Shown piece after piece: positions 24,746 to 33,420 of a stretch of 64,000 bases of DNA. This stretch comes from DAOMNO01 sp035443885 (GTDB lineage Bacteria; Planctomycetota; Phycisphaerae; Phycisphaerales; SM1A02). The DNA lies in NCBI GenBank assembly GCA_035443885.1, contig DAOMNO010000008.1, positions 118,214 to 182,213 of the forward strand, in the 5' to 3' direction. Positions within the stretch are counted from its first letter, which is position 1, and every line of letters starts with the position of its first letter. The notes beneath the pieces were generated by a model, which did no database searches, had not been told where the DNA came from, and worked only from the letters and a program-made list of their open reading frames with translations. The position numbers were made by a program, and so were the translations under genes.

Positions 24746-26593
24746 GTGAATCGCCACCAAGAATCGATCCTGCTCCCGCGCTGCGCCGCTTCGCTTGCGT
24801 TGCTGCTGGGGCTTGCCTTGTGCGCTGCGGGCTGCACGGCCGGTCTGAGCGACGTGGACCGCCGCGTGGACCGAATGATGGAAGGCGCAAGCGCGAAACT
24901 GGGCGGCGATGCGCCGGCTCCACAGATTGCGAAGGACTTTGAACCCGCCCGCGTCGGTGCGGATCGAGGCCGCATCTTCGCTGAGCGGCTCGACACCGTG
25001 AACCCGACCGCTGCGGAGCTGGAGTTCAAGGCGCGATTGGAAGCGCAGCAACTCAACGATCGCTTGAACCGATTGGACGATGAGGCGGGCAGCCGCGAGG
25101 TCGTTCGCATAGACCTTGCGCAAGCGTTGCTGTACGCCTCGCGCCACAGCCGCGAGTTTCGCTTCGCGGAAGAAGAGTATGTGCTGGCGGCCCTTCGGCT
25201 GCTGATTGAGCGGCATCTGTGGGGGCCGCGATTCTTCAACGAGACCAGCGTGCGCGTGGATGGGCGTGGCGACGATGGCTTCTTCGATACCTCGCTCAGG
25301 CTCGTCAACGAGTTTCGCGTTACGCAGCGGTTGCCATACGGCGGCGATATCTCCGCCCGCGCGCTCGCCCGCGCGGTGGACGATCTGCATTCGCGTGTTT
25401 CGGCTCCCACAACACAGTCCGCGGACCTGCTCCTGAGCGCGAACATCCCGCTGCTGCGCGGCGCGGGAGATGTGGCGCGGGCGTCGCGCGTGCAGGCGGA
25501 GCGGGAGCTGATCTACGCTTCCCGCAGTTTCGAGCAGTTCCGCAGGGAGTTTCTGTTCGACATCACCCGCGAGTTTCTCGATCTCGTCGTGCGGGCGCAG
25601 TCCATCGAAAACGCGCTTCGACAGGTGGAAAGCTTCGTCTGGCTGGAGCAGCGATCCGAGGCGTTCGTGGAAGACGGCCGCGACTCGCCGATTGATCTCG
25701 CCCGCGCCCGGCAGGACACGCTGTTTGCACGTGACAGCCTCAGCAGGCAGCGCGAGGCGTATCGGCTGGCGGTCGATCGTTTCAAGCTGCGCATCGGCAT
25801 GAGCGATGACGTTGATCTGGTCATTGTGCGCTCCGACCCCGGCCTGCCCGTGCCGGATGTTTCATTGAGCGAAGCCGTCGATCGCGCGTTGTCATATCGG
25901 CTTGATCTCCAGACGCGGCGCGATCAGGTGGATGACGCCCGGCGAGGCGTGGCGGTTTCCGAGAACCTGCTCCTGCCGGACCTGCACCTCAGCGGCTCCG
26001 TCGGTGTGCCGACCGATCCCCGGCGAACGCGCGGCGGCGCAGACTTCAGCCCTGGTGATGCGTCATTTGAAGGCGGTGTAACGTTCGGCCTGCCTTTGGA
26101 CCGTGAAACCGAGCGCATCGGCGTGCGGCAGGCACAGATTCGCCTCGAACGCGCGATTCGTGAATACGAACGGTTCCGCGATTCACTTGCCATCGAAACA
26201 CGCAGCGCCGTGCGCGACATTCAACAGGCGATGTTCAGTTTGCAGATTCAGGAAGAAAACGTGCGCGTCGCAGAGCGTGGCCAGGAAGCGATTCTTGAAG
26301 CGCCAGACCGCGCCACCGCACGCGATCGTTCCGAAGCCGTTGATCGTCTGCTGCGAGCACGCGATCAGCGCGACAGCGCGAGACGAGACCTGCAGATCGC
26401 CATCCTGCGATACCTGCTCAACAGCGGCCAGCTTCGCGTCGGGCCGGATGGGCGCATCCTGCCGTTGAGCGGCATGACCCTCAACCCCTTCACGGCAGAA
26501 GTGCCACCCGCCCCGCGGCAGGTCTCGCCGGAGCTGCCCGCTGAGCTTGCTGAGGAACTGGCCCCGGAAATCGTGCCGGAACCCCAGCCGTAG
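24746..26593 (+). CDS. TolC-family outer-membrane efflux lipoprotein
   Basis: About 615 residues from GTG at 24746; the frame extends to 24692, but upstream codons run into the G-tract. A lipoprotein-type signal (LLLGLALCAAGC) precedes a charged linker. Two homologous halves of long amphipathic helices follow, as in TolC: repeated segments such as IDLAQALLYASRHSREFRFA and VSLSEAVDRALSYRLDLQ, each followed by long coiled regions. The C-terminal tail is rich in Pro and Glu. TolC-type trimers form the outer-membrane channel of tripartite pumps. The next gene encodes an adaptor, but no inner-membrane pump follows, so the partner must be elsewhere, for example the RND permease at 43-47 kb. Confidence 0.85.
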   Translation: MNRHQESILLPRCAASLALLLGLALCAAGCTAGLSDVDRRVDRMMEGASAKLGGDAPAPQIAKDFEPARVGADRGRIFAERLDTVNPTAAELEFKARLEAQQLNDRLNRLDDEAGSREVVRIDLAQALLYASRHSREFRFAEEEYVLAALRLLIERHLWGPRFFNETSVRVDGRGDDGFFDTSLRLVNEFRVTQRLPYGGDISARALARAVDDLHSRVSAPTTQSADLLLSANIPLLRGAGDVARASRVQAERELIYASRSFEQFRREFLFDITREFLDLVVRAQSIENALRQVESFVWLEQRSEAFVEDGRDSPIDLARARQDTLFARDSLSRQREAYRLAVDRFKLRIGMSDDVDLVIVRSDPGLPVPDVSLSEAVDRALSYRLDLQTRRDQVDDARRGVAVSENLLLPDLHLSGSVGVPTDPRRTRGGADFSPGDASFEGGVTFGLPLDRETERIGVRQAQIRLERAIREYERFRDSLAIETRSAVRDIQQAMFSLQIQEENVRVAERGQEAILEAPDRATARDRSEAVDRLLRARDQRDSARRDLQIAILRYLLNSGQLRVGPDGRILPLSGMTLNPFTAEVPPAPRQVSPELPAELAEELAPEIVPEPQP

Positions 26594-26603
26594 GCGAGGC
26601 TCT

Positions 26604-26677
26604 GGGATCGCAGCCGTTTTGGGGCGATGTTCTGTGGGGGATTGGGTCTCGCAGCGGGGCGGGAATCGCTGTTTGGG
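26604..26677 (+). other. G-tract cluster upstream of the adaptor gene
   Basis: Seven G runs of three to five bases lie within 74 bp on the plus strand, in the gap between the TolC-type and adaptor genes. Loops are longer than in the 24.6-kb array, so quadruplex formation is less certain. No gene is visible in the 26594-26832 gap. Confidence 0.35.
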
Positions 26678-26832
26678 CCGTCTGAGCGCGGAACAAACTG
26701 AAAAGATGCGCCTGGAGTAGCCGAAGATGCAAGAATCTGCCGGGAAAATCGGTTGAACAGAATGGAAGAGAGTTGCTGGCGGCAACGTCGGCCTGTCGCG
26801 CCGGTACATGGCGCAGGGAACGCTGGATACGC

Positions 26833-28686
26833 ATGAGCATGACGAATCGATTGAATAACGCTGTTTTCGCCGCCTTACCCCGTCGGCGCACTGGTTTGAG
26901 CACGCCCATTATCTTGGGTGCGGTGCTGCTTGTGCTTGCCGCGGCGGTGGGCGTGCTTCTGGTGCGGGGCGGCAGCTCCGGCGATCGCCGCGACCAGACG
27001 GAACTCTTCACCGTGGTCCGTGGCGAGTTTGATGTGACCGTGCCCAGCTCTGGCGAACTGGTTGCAATGCATCAGGTCGAGGTGCGCAATCGCCTTGAGT
27101 CGCGTGCGACGATCAGCGAGATCGTTGCGGAAGGCAAAACCGTCCGCGCGGGCGACCTGCTCATGCGCCTGAATGACGAGGAACTCCGTAACCGGATTAA
27201 AGATGCAGAAGACGCGGTGAAGACCGCGGAAAGCCAACTCATCGCTTCAGAAGCAACGCTTGCCATCCGCGAGAGTTCAGCCAAATCTGAGCGGGAACGG
27301 GCTGAACTGCAAGTCGATCTCGCGACGCTCGCGCTGCTGGCGTGGCAAGAGGGCGAGGTGGTTTCGCGTCGGCAGCAGCTTCGTACCTCGCTTGAGACGG
27401 CGGAGATTAACTACGAGCGGCTTCGAGAGCGGTATCACAACTCCATTCGCCTGCATGAGCGTGAGTTCATCAGCGGCGACGAACTCAAGCGCGATGAGAT
27501 CGCCATGATCGAGGCCAAGGCCCGCTTCGATCAGGCCACCGTCGATATCGAGGTGTATGAGCAATACACCTACCAGCAGCAGGAAAAACAGAAGCGATCG
27601 GACCTGGAGCAGGCCCGCGCGGAGCTTGAGCGCGTGCAGCAGCGGCATGAAGCGGAACTGAACACCGCCAAAGCCGACCTCGACAGTCGTCGCTACCAGC
27701 TCATCAGCCGACAGGAGCGCCTGCGCGATCTGCAAACGCAGCTTGAGTTCTGCACGGTTCGCGCCCCAACCGACGGCCTCGTCGTGTATGCGTCGAGTCT
27801 GGAATCGGGCGGCGGTCGGCGCGGCATGGGCGGCATGGGCGACCCGCCTCAGGTCGGCACCGATCTCTCTCGCAATGAACTCGTCATGATCCTGCCCGAC
27901 ACCTCGCGCATGGTCGCGGCGGTCAAAATCAATGAAGCGCTCAGCGGCCTCATTCGCCCCGGGCAGCGTGCCCGCATCGTCTCCGACGCCATGCCGAACG
28001 TTACGCTCACCGGCGAGGTTCTGAATGTCGGCGTGCTGGCGGAGTCCGGCGGATGGCGCGATCCCAATCGGCGCGATTACACTGTGCGCATTCTGATCGA
28101 CGGCGGCAACGAAGTCGGCTTGCGCCCGTCCATGCGATGCCGCGCTGAAATCTACGTCGATCGTGTCGAGAACGCGCTGCATGTGCCGGTGCAGGCGGTC
28201 TTCCGCGAGGGTCGCAGAGCGTTCGTCTATGTGCCCGTGCGCGGGGGCTATCAGGCCCGCACCGTTCGCATCGGCCGCTCATCAGAACTTTATGTGGAGA
28301 TTCGCGAAGGTCTCGAAGAGGGCGAGCAGGTACTCACGCGCCGTCCAACTTCAAGTGAGGTCGTTCGCGAGGAAGGCGAAGCGGCCAACGGCGGTGCAGC
28401 ACAGCCGATGCCGAACGGAAACGGCGCGGGCGGCCCCGTGCAGGACATGCAACGCGGCCCGGCTCAAGGCCCCGAAGCAGGTGCGCCGCGACAGCGTGGC
28501 GTCGGCGGGCAGGGGGGGCCGGGCAATCGACAAGGCGCTCCGCGCGGCAGCGCAACAGAGAGCGCACCGGCCAACTCAACCGAAAGTGCAGCACCGGCTT
28601 CGGATGACAGCGCACCAGCCGTGGAAGGTGAAGAAGCAACGCCCGCCGAAGCGCCGAAGACCGGCGATGCTGCGAAATCAGAGTGA
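26833..28686 (+). CDS. HlyD/MacA-type periplasmic adaptor protein
   Basis: 617 residues from ATG at 26833. One N-terminal membrane helix (about 23-45) is followed by a split biotinyl-lipoyl domain (VTVPSSGELVAMHQVEVRNR ... EIVAEGKTVRAGDLLMRLNDEE). A long coiled-coil hairpin (about 115-300) follows, then the lipoyl second half (LQFCTVRAPTDGLVVYAS-type), a beta-barrel domain and a membrane-proximal domain. The last 110 residues are Gly/Pro/Ala/Glu-rich and disordered, unusual for the family. MacA-type adaptors normally precede a MacB ABC transporter. Here a terminator and a YacP-like gene follow, so the pair with the TolC-type gene lacks its pump. Confidence 0.85.
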   Translation: MSMTNRLNNAVFAALPRRRTGLSTPIILGAVLLVLAAAVGVLLVRGGSSGDRRDQTELFTVVRGEFDVTVPSSGELVAMHQVEVRNRLESRATISEIVAEGKTVRAGDLLMRLNDEELRNRIKDAEDAVKTAESQLIASEATLAIRESSAKSERERAELQVDLATLALLAWQEGEVVSRRQQLRTSLETAEINYERLRERYHNSIRLHEREFISGDELKRDEIAMIEAKARFDQATVDIEVYEQYTYQQQEKQKRSDLEQARAELERVQQRHEAELNTAKADLDSRRYQLISRQERLRDLQTQLEFCTVRAPTDGLVVYASSLESGGGRRGMGGMGDPPQVGTDLSRNELVMILPDTSRMVAAVKINEALSGLIRPGQRARIVSDAMPNVTLTGEVLNVGVLAESGGWRDPNRRDYTVRILIDGGNEVGLRPSMRCRAEIYVDRVENALHVPVQAVFREGRRAFVYVPVRGGYQARTVRIGRSSELYVEIREGLEEGEQVLTRRPTSSEVVREEGEAANGGAAQPMPNGNGAGGPVQDMQRGPAQGPEAGAPRQRGVGGQGGPGNRQGAPRGSATESAPANSTESAAPASDDSAPAVEGEEATPAEAPKTGDAAKSE

Positions 28687-28711
28687 GGCTCGCTTTGTAT
28701 GAGAAGGATTC

Positions 28712-28736
28712 AACCCGGCGACAGCCGGGTTTTTTC
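28712..28736 (+). terminator. Rho-independent terminator after the TolC/adaptor pair
   Basis: An 8-bp perfect stem (AACCCGGC / GCCGGGTT) with a GACA loop is followed directly by a T run, 25 bases after the adaptor stop. It is the clearest intrinsic terminator in the window and closes the TolC-adaptor transcription unit. Confidence 0.85.
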
Positions 28737-28810
28737 TTCGTTCGCGCTGCGTGCATCACGCGCTATCATGCTCAGCATCATCACCCACCTGGCACGGGGC
28801 GTGCGCGAAC

Positions 28811-29557
28811 ATGATTCTTATTGTCGATACCTACAACGTGCTGCACGTAACCGGCGTGCTGCCGCCGGACCTGGCGGGCATCGACACGCGCGGTTTGATC
28901 GAACTGATTCGACAAAGCCGCTATGGCCACTCTCGCGTTGAACTCATCTGCGACGGCCGCGCCCCCGGAACATGTCGTCCAACAGGAACCGCAAGCGTGG
29001 CGCCTGCGTTGCCTGTACGTGGGCGCGGCAGTGCGTTGCCGCCCGATGCGCCGCCGGCGCGTGTGGGGCTGATCGCGGTGCATTACGCGGGGCCGGGCCG
29101 CGAAGCGGACGACCTCATCGCGGCACTCATTCGCGCTTCCACCACGCCCCGCCAGCTTGTAGTCATCTCAGCGGACCACTTCGTGCAGCGCGAAGCAAAG
29201 CGGCGGCGATGTCGCGTGCTGGAATCCGAAACATTCCTCCGCCAACTTGCGGAAGATGCGCTCGGCGGAGCAGAAGGTCCCGCCAACGCGCCGCGCAAGC
29301 CCGCGAGCGCACTGACCGAAGCGCAGGTTGAGCAGTGGCTTGACGCCTTTGGCGTGGACGATGAAGCAGAAATCGAACGGCTGCTGATGGAGGCGGATGA
29401 CTCGCTTCAGATTGAAGAAGAGCACGTCGAACGTGGCAGCGACGTTCGTGCAAGCTCCTCTATTAACCTGCCCAGCAACACGTTGCCGCCGGATATTGTC
29501 CGCGAAGCGGAGCGCATCTGGAAAGAATTTGATGAACGCAACAATGCCAGCTTATAA
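28811..29557 (+). CDS. YacP/Rae1-like NYN-domain protein
   Basis: 248 residues from ATG at 28811, the point at which the PIN/NYN-type fold begins (MILIVDTYNVLHV, with D6 as a metal ligand). Further family blocks are VELICDGRAPG, HYAGPGREADDLIAALI and VVISADHFVQREAKRRRCRV. These match YacP, of which B. subtilis Rae1 is a ribosome-associated mRNA endonuclease. The C-terminal 90 residues are acidic and charged (LMEADDSLQIEEEHVE) and look like an extra tail. Cytosolic. The stop overlaps possible starts of the following lipoprotein gene, so coupling is likely. Confidence 0.75.
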   Translation: MILIVDTYNVLHVTGVLPPDLAGIDTRGLIELIRQSRYGHSRVELICDGRAPGTCRPTGTASVAPALPVRGRGSALPPDAPPARVGLIAVHYAGPGREADDLIAALIRASTTPRQLVVISADHFVQREAKRRRCRVLESETFLRQLAEDALGGAEGPANAPRKPASALTEAQVEQWLDAFGVDDEAEIERLLMEADDSLQIEEEHVERGSDVRASSSINLPSNTLPPDIVREAERIWKEFDERNNASL

Positions 29558-29567
29558 GATAAGCGCC

Positions 29568-30134
29568 ATGGCGAGCGGCAATGTCTACAAACGAGGGATC
29601 GTTGCGATTGCGTTGGCAGTCGCCTGTGCGGGTTGTGAAGATGCCGCGCTGCGTGATGGGCTTCAGCCACCCGCAGCATCGGCCTCTCCAACCGTTGCCA
29701 GCAACGATCTAGGCGAGGTTCGGGCGCACTTGATTGAGCGCGACGACCCGGCGATGCTCGCTGCGATGGCGCAGGCGCGGGAGACAGCGGACGAAGCTCG
29801 CACGCGCTGGCAGGCATCGCCTGAATCCGCACGCATGCGATGGGCGGTCAAGTGGGCCGCGCCGAACGAATCGAGCGAAGCGGATGATGAAGCGGAGCCG
29901 TCTGTTGAATATGTATGGGTGCTGCCGCTGCACTGGTCGCCGTTCCGTGTGGAGGGCATTCTGGCCAGCGACCCGATTATGCCGCTGGCGTGCAAGGCGC
30001 GCGAAGGCGATCTGGTGAGCTTCTCCATCGAAGAACTGGCGGACTGGGTATACATCAACGACGAAGGCGCGATTGAAGGCGGCTTCACTGCTGCAGTCAT
30101 CGCGGCGCGCCATGGCCACGGTATTGGCCCCTGA
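29568..30134 (+). CDS. Hypothetical lipoprotein
   Basis: About 188 residues from ATG at 29568; in-frame ATGs at 29532 and 29544 are alternatives within the preceding gene's tail. The N terminus is a short basic stretch and hydrophobic core ending VACAGC, an atypical but plausible lipobox. Then come a Ser/Pro-rich linker and a charged alpha/beta region (VWVLPLHWSPFRVEGILASDP ... EELADWVYINDEGAIEGGFT). The ending, with WVYINDEGAIEGGFTAAVI, resembles DUF2314-like proteins, which in other bacteria are small globular domains of unknown function. That resemblance is weak. It is placed between a YacP-like gene and an HD-GYP gene. Confidence 0.6.
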   Translation: MASGNVYKRGIVAIALAVACAGCEDAALRDGLQPPAASASPTVASNDLGEVRAHLIERDDPAMLAAMAQARETADEARTRWQASPESARMRWAVKWAAPNESSEADDEAEPSVEYVWVLPLHWSPFRVEGILASDPIMPLACKAREGDLVSFSIEELADWVYINDEGAIEGGFTAAVIAARHGHGIGP

Positions 30135-30272
30135 TATCACCCCAATCACCCCATACGATCACTCGCTTCGCAGAGAACGCGGAAAAGATTGTGGGTTTAT
30201 TCTGGCCGCGGAGAGCCGTACCATGTCATGCTGGCGTGCCGCTGCGATTGCAGCGCAGCAAGAGGTGCTCGC

Positions 30273-30986
30273 GTGCTCGATGAAGGCCTTTTCAAACTGC
30301 TGCGGCTTGTCGAGGTGAAGGACGCCAGCACGGCGGCTCACACGTGGCGGGTCGCCCTCTACGCACAGGCCCTTGCGGAATCCATGGATATGGAAATTCC
30401 CGTCGTGCAGCGCGTGATGCGTGCTGCGGCTCTTCATGACGTGGGCAAGATCGATGTTCCCCGCGAGATTCTCACCAAGCCCGGCCCGCTCACCGACGAC
30501 GAGCGCGCGGTGATGCAGCAGCACACTGTCAACGGTCATGCGCGCCTGCTGCGCATGGGTGAAGACGATCAACTCGCGCTCGATGTCGTTCGCTCGCATC
30601 ACGAGCGTATTGACGGATCAGGCTATCCCGACGGATTGAAGGGCGATGAGATTCCCGTTGCAGCGAGAATGTTCGCGGTGATCGACACCTTCGATGCGAT
30701 GACTTCCGTGCGGCCGTATCGCGCGCAAACCGATCAATCTGCAACCTCGCGCGCCTTGGCGGAGCTGCACATGCACGCCGGTGCGTGGTATTGCCCGGAA
30801 GCGGTGGACCGCTTCACGTCGCTTTATGCATCTGGCCGCCTCGCGTGGATTCAGAAGCATTACAACGATCAATCAAGCATGGCGAGCGCGCCGGAACCGA
30901 TGCGACGCGACGAAGCACAAGGCGCGACCGGCATGTACATCTGGCGCGAGATCAACGGCAAGGAAGTGCTTGTCCCCGCGGAATAA
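30273..30986 (+). CDS. HD-GYP-domain phosphodiesterase-like protein
   Basis: 237 residues from GTG at 30273 (AAGAGG lies eight bases upstream; the frame is open back to 30189). The hallmark residues are present: H55-D-V-G-K-I-D-V-P, and H109-H-E-R-I-D-G-S-G-Y-P-D-G-L122, followed by ARMFAVIDTFDAMTSVRPYR. HD-GYP proteins hydrolyse cyclic-di-GMP or related dinucleotides using two metal ions. This one has no receiver or sensor domain and no membrane segment, so it is probably a soluble stand-alone enzyme. The C-terminal 35 residues are not conserved. It is 25 bp upstream of ridA. Confidence 0.85.
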   Translation: MLDEGLFKLLRLVEVKDASTAAHTWRVALYAQALAESMDMEIPVVQRVMRAAALHDVGKIDVPREILTKPGPLTDDERAVMQQHTVNGHARLLRMGEDDQLALDVVRSHHERIDGSGYPDGLKGDEIPVAARMFAVIDTFDAMTSVRPYRAQTDQSATSRALAELHMHAGAWYCPEAVDRFTSLYASGRLAWIQKHYNDQSSMASAPEPMRRDEAQGATGMYIWREINGKEVLVPAE

Positions 30987-31010
30987 CCCGCTCACAAGGA
31001 GTTCGCGCCC

Positions 31011-31412
31011 ATGAGCGCCGCCCCGACGGAACGATACAACATCGACACTGGCACGCCGTGGGAAGCCATTGTGGGCTACTCGCGCGCCGTGCGCGTTGGC
31101 AACATGGTCTTCGTGACCGGCACCATCGCAGCGGATGAAACCGGCGCGATCCTGCATGTGGGCGATCCCTACGCGCAGACCGTCGCAGCAATCCGCAAAA
31201 TCGAAGCCGCACTCCAGCGTGCCGGCGCGGACCTGAACGCCGTCGTTCGCACGCGAATCTTCGTGACGAATATCGATCACTGGCGGCAGATCGCCCAGGC
31301 GCACGCGGAGTTCTTTGGTCGTATCCGCCCCGCAACGACGATGGTGGAAATCAGCCGCCTCGTTGCGCCGGACGCACTGGTCGAAATCGAAGCCGACGCG
31401 GTGGTTCTGTAA
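31011..31412 (+). CDS. RidA/YjgF-family enamine/imine deaminase
   Basis: A 133-residue protein, full length for the family, with AAGGAG nine bases before the ATG. Conserved positions are GYSRAVRVGNMVFVTGT at the N terminus and VVRTRIFVTNIDHW with the Arg that binds substrate carboxylate. RidA proteins hydrolyse reactive 2-aminoacrylate and similar enamines. The protein ends with PDALVEIEADAVVL, the RidA end. It forms the downstream part of the plus-strand run that starts at the YacP-like gene and converges on glutathione peroxidase. Confidence 0.92.
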   Translation: MSAAPTERYNIDTGTPWEAIVGYSRAVRVGNMVFVTGTIAADETGAILHVGDPYAQTVAAIRKIEAALQRAGADLNAVVRTRIFVTNIDHWRQIAQAHAEFFGRIRPATTMVEISRLVAPDALVEIEADAVVL

Positions 31413-31425
31413 GCGGCGGGCGGTT

Positions 31426-32043
31426 TCAACCTTCACCCAACGCGCGTTCGATGGCGTTCACGACTTCGGGTGAATCCGGCGCGATGCGCGGGCCGAAGCG
31501 ACTGATGACGCGACCATCGCGGCTGATGAGAAACTTCTCGAAGTTCCATGCGATTTCGCCCGCAAACTCAGGGTTTGTTTCGGGCGATGTCAGAAAAGCG
31601 TACAGCGGCGAGATGTTTTCGCCCTTGACGACGATCTTGGAGAACATATCAAAGCTCACGCCGAAGTTTGTTTCGCAGAACGTTGCGATTTCTTCGTTCG
31701 TGCCCGGCTCCTGATTGCCGAACTCATTGGCGGGGAAGCCGAGGACCGCCAGCCCGCGCGGACCGTACTGTTCATGCAGTTTCTGGAGCGGCGCATACTG
31801 GGGCGTCAGGCCGCACTTGCTGGCGACGTTGACGATGAGCACGACCTGCCCAGCGTATTCATCCGCAAGGCGCACGGGTGTACCGTCGATGCGGTTCATT
31901 GTGAAATTAAGCGCTGCAGGTGTTGCCGCACGATGGGTCATCGTTGGAGCATCCTGTGTAGAAGGCTTCGGCTGCTCGCACGAGATCATCGCGGCGCTCG
32001 CGGTCAGCACGGTGCATGGAACGACAATCAACGCGCGAATCAT
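31426..32043 (-). CDS. Glutathione peroxidase-family thiol peroxidase, exported
   Basis: 205 residues with an N-terminal signal (hydrophobic, ending AAMISC at residue 22, possibly a lipoprotein). The catalytic Cys is C77 in NVASKCGLT. The second motif reads F103-P-A-N-E-F-G-N-Q-E-P-G instead of FPCNQFGGQEPG, so the resolving Cys and the tetrad Gln are Ala and Glu here. WNFEKFLI is intact. Such variants occur in bacterial non-seleno GPx proteins, which usually take electrons from thioredoxin. It is envelope-located by its signal. A hairpin covers its Shine-Dalgarno (32048-32065). It lies downstream of gmd on the minus strand. Confidence 0.88.
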   Translation of the reverse strand: MIRALIVVPCTVLTASAAMISCEQPKPSTQDAPTMTHRAATPAALNFTMNRIDGTPVRLADEYAGQVVLIVNVASKCGLTPQYAPLQKLHEQYGPRGLAVLGFPANEFGNQEPGTNEEIATFCETNFGVSFDMFSKIVVKGENISPLYAFLTSPETNPEFAGEIAWNFEKFLISRDGRVISRFGPRIAPDSPEVVNAIERALGEG

Positions 32044-32047
32044 GGTG

Positions 32048-32065
32048 ATCTCCGAATGAGGAGAT
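32048..32065 (-). promoter_or_regulatory. Hairpin sequestering the glutathione peroxidase Shine-Dalgarno
   Basis: On the minus strand ATCTCC-TCATTC-GGAGAT forms a perfect 6-bp stem with a 6-base loop. Its 3' arm contains the GGAG that serves the start at 32043, four bases on. This would block ribosome entry when folded. Confidence 0.45.
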
Positions 32066-32091
32066 GATATGCGCGGGATGAATGCTGTGGC

Positions 32092-33153
32092 TTACTGATC
32101 GTGCCCAACCGAAGCGGGCAGTTCATGGCCTGCGTCGCGCAGCGTTTTTTCCCGCCGGGCGAGTTCAAGGTCCGCATCGACCATCATCTGCGCCAGCTCC
32201 TCGACGGTTGTTCGCGGCTCCCAGCCCAGCACGCGCTTCGCCTTGCTGGCGTCGCCGAGCAACTGCTCCACTTCCGCCGGTCGGAAGTATTTGGGGTCAA
32301 TGGAGACGAAGTCGTTGTAGTCCAGCCCGACATGGCCGAATGCCAGCTCGCAGAACGCGCGCACAGAGATCATCTTTCCGGTCGCCACCACGTAGTCATC
32401 CGGCGTGTCCTGCTGAAGCATGAGCCACATGGCTTCAACAAAGTCGCCCGCGTAGCCCCAGTCGCGCTGGGCGTCGAGATTGCCCAGGTACAGCTTCTTC
32501 TGCATGCCCAGCTTGATGCGCCCGACCGCGCGGGTGATCTTGCGCGTTACGAACGTTTCGCCTCGACGCGGGGATTCGTGATTGAACAGAATGCCGCACG
32601 ATGCGTGCAGGTCATAACTCTCGCGATAGTTCACTGTAGCCCAGTGGCCGAAGACTTTGGCGCAGCCATAGGGCGATCGCGGGTAGAACGGGGTCGTCTC
32701 CTTCTGCGGCACTTCGAGCACCTTGCCGAACATCTCAGAGCTGGATGCCTGATAGAACCGCACCTGCTCACCCGAACTCTGCTGATAGTCGCGAATGGCT
32801 TCGAGCAGTTTGATCGTGCCGATGGCGACGGTGTCGCAGGTGTAGATTGGCATATCGAAGCTGACGCGCACATGGCTTTGCGCGCCGAGGTTGTACACCT
32901 CGCAGGGCTTCACTTTCTGAAGGATCGTGCTCAGGCAGTTGGCGTCGCACAGATCGCCGTAGTGAAGGAACATTCTCGCGCCTGCTTCGTGCGGGTCGCG
33001 ATAGAGGTGGTCGATGCGATCGGTGTTGAAGCTGGACGAGCGACGGACGACGCCGTGCACTTCATAACCCTTGCTGAGCAGCAGCTCGGTGAGGTAGCTG
33101 CCGTCCTGGCCGGTGATTCCGGTAATCAGCGCTCGCTTGGTGGTGGCGGGCAT
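32092..33153 (-). CDS. gmd: GDP-mannose 4,6-dehydratase
   Basis: Converts GDP-mannose to GDP-4-keto-6-deoxymannose, the entry to fucose and rhamnose-type sugars; cytosolic, NADP-dependent. The 353-residue protein shows TGITGQDGSYLTELLL (11-26), RRSSSFNT, QASSSEMFG and the catalytic Y162-G-C-A-K166 in SPYGCAKVFGHW, plus LGNLDAQRDWGYAGDFVEAMW. The start at 33153 is chosen for its AGGAGTC Shine-Dalgarno and because Gmd proteins begin a few residues before the glycine motif. A longer frame to 33255 has no support. No fucose synthetase is next to it. A divergent gap of 267 bp separates it from the kinase gene. Confidence 0.95.
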   Translation of the reverse strand: MPATTKRALITGITGQDGSYLTELLLSKGYEVHGVVRRSSSFNTDRIDHLYRDPHEAGARMFLHYGDLCDANCLSTILQKVKPCEVYNLGAQSHVRVSFDMPIYTCDTVAIGTIKLLEAIRDYQQSSGEQVRFYQASSSEMFGKVLEVPQKETTPFYPRSPYGCAKVFGHWATVNYRESYDLHASCGILFNHESPRRGETFVTRKITRAVGRIKLGMQKKLYLGNLDAQRDWGYAGDFVEAMWLMLQQDTPDDYVVATGKMISVRAFCELAFGHVGLDYNDFVSIDPKYFRPAEVEQLLGDASKAKRVLGWEPRTTVEELAQMMVDADLELARREKTLRDAGHELPASVGHDQ

Positions 33154-33292
33154 AACGAAAGACTCCTGAGACAAAGCGAGAGCGGGGGCCAACTTCGCGG
33201 GGGCGAAAACCGTCCCGCACGCCCGAAACAGGGGATCGGACGTTCGGGCCGCCAAGTGTAAACGAAAATGGCAGTCTGTCGGTTCGCGGCCA

Positions 33293-33323
33293 GCCGTGCA
33301 ATCGTGCAGGTCTGCCGTGCAAT
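33293..33323. repeat. Direct repeat in the gmd/kinase gap
   Basis: GCCGTGCAAT occurs at 33293-33302 and 33314-33323, 21 bp (two helical turns) apart, with a related CGTGCAGG between them. The site lies in the 267-bp divergent region, which otherwise shows no gene. It could be a tandem binding site for a regulator of either gene. Confidence 0.35.
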
Positions 33324-33420
33324 TGTTTGGTTTTCACAAGATTCAACCAAGTTGTCCACATTGCACTCCGATAACAGCCCCGGTCCGCGTGTGGTTGTCA
33401 GCGGGTGATAGGGGCGTGTC

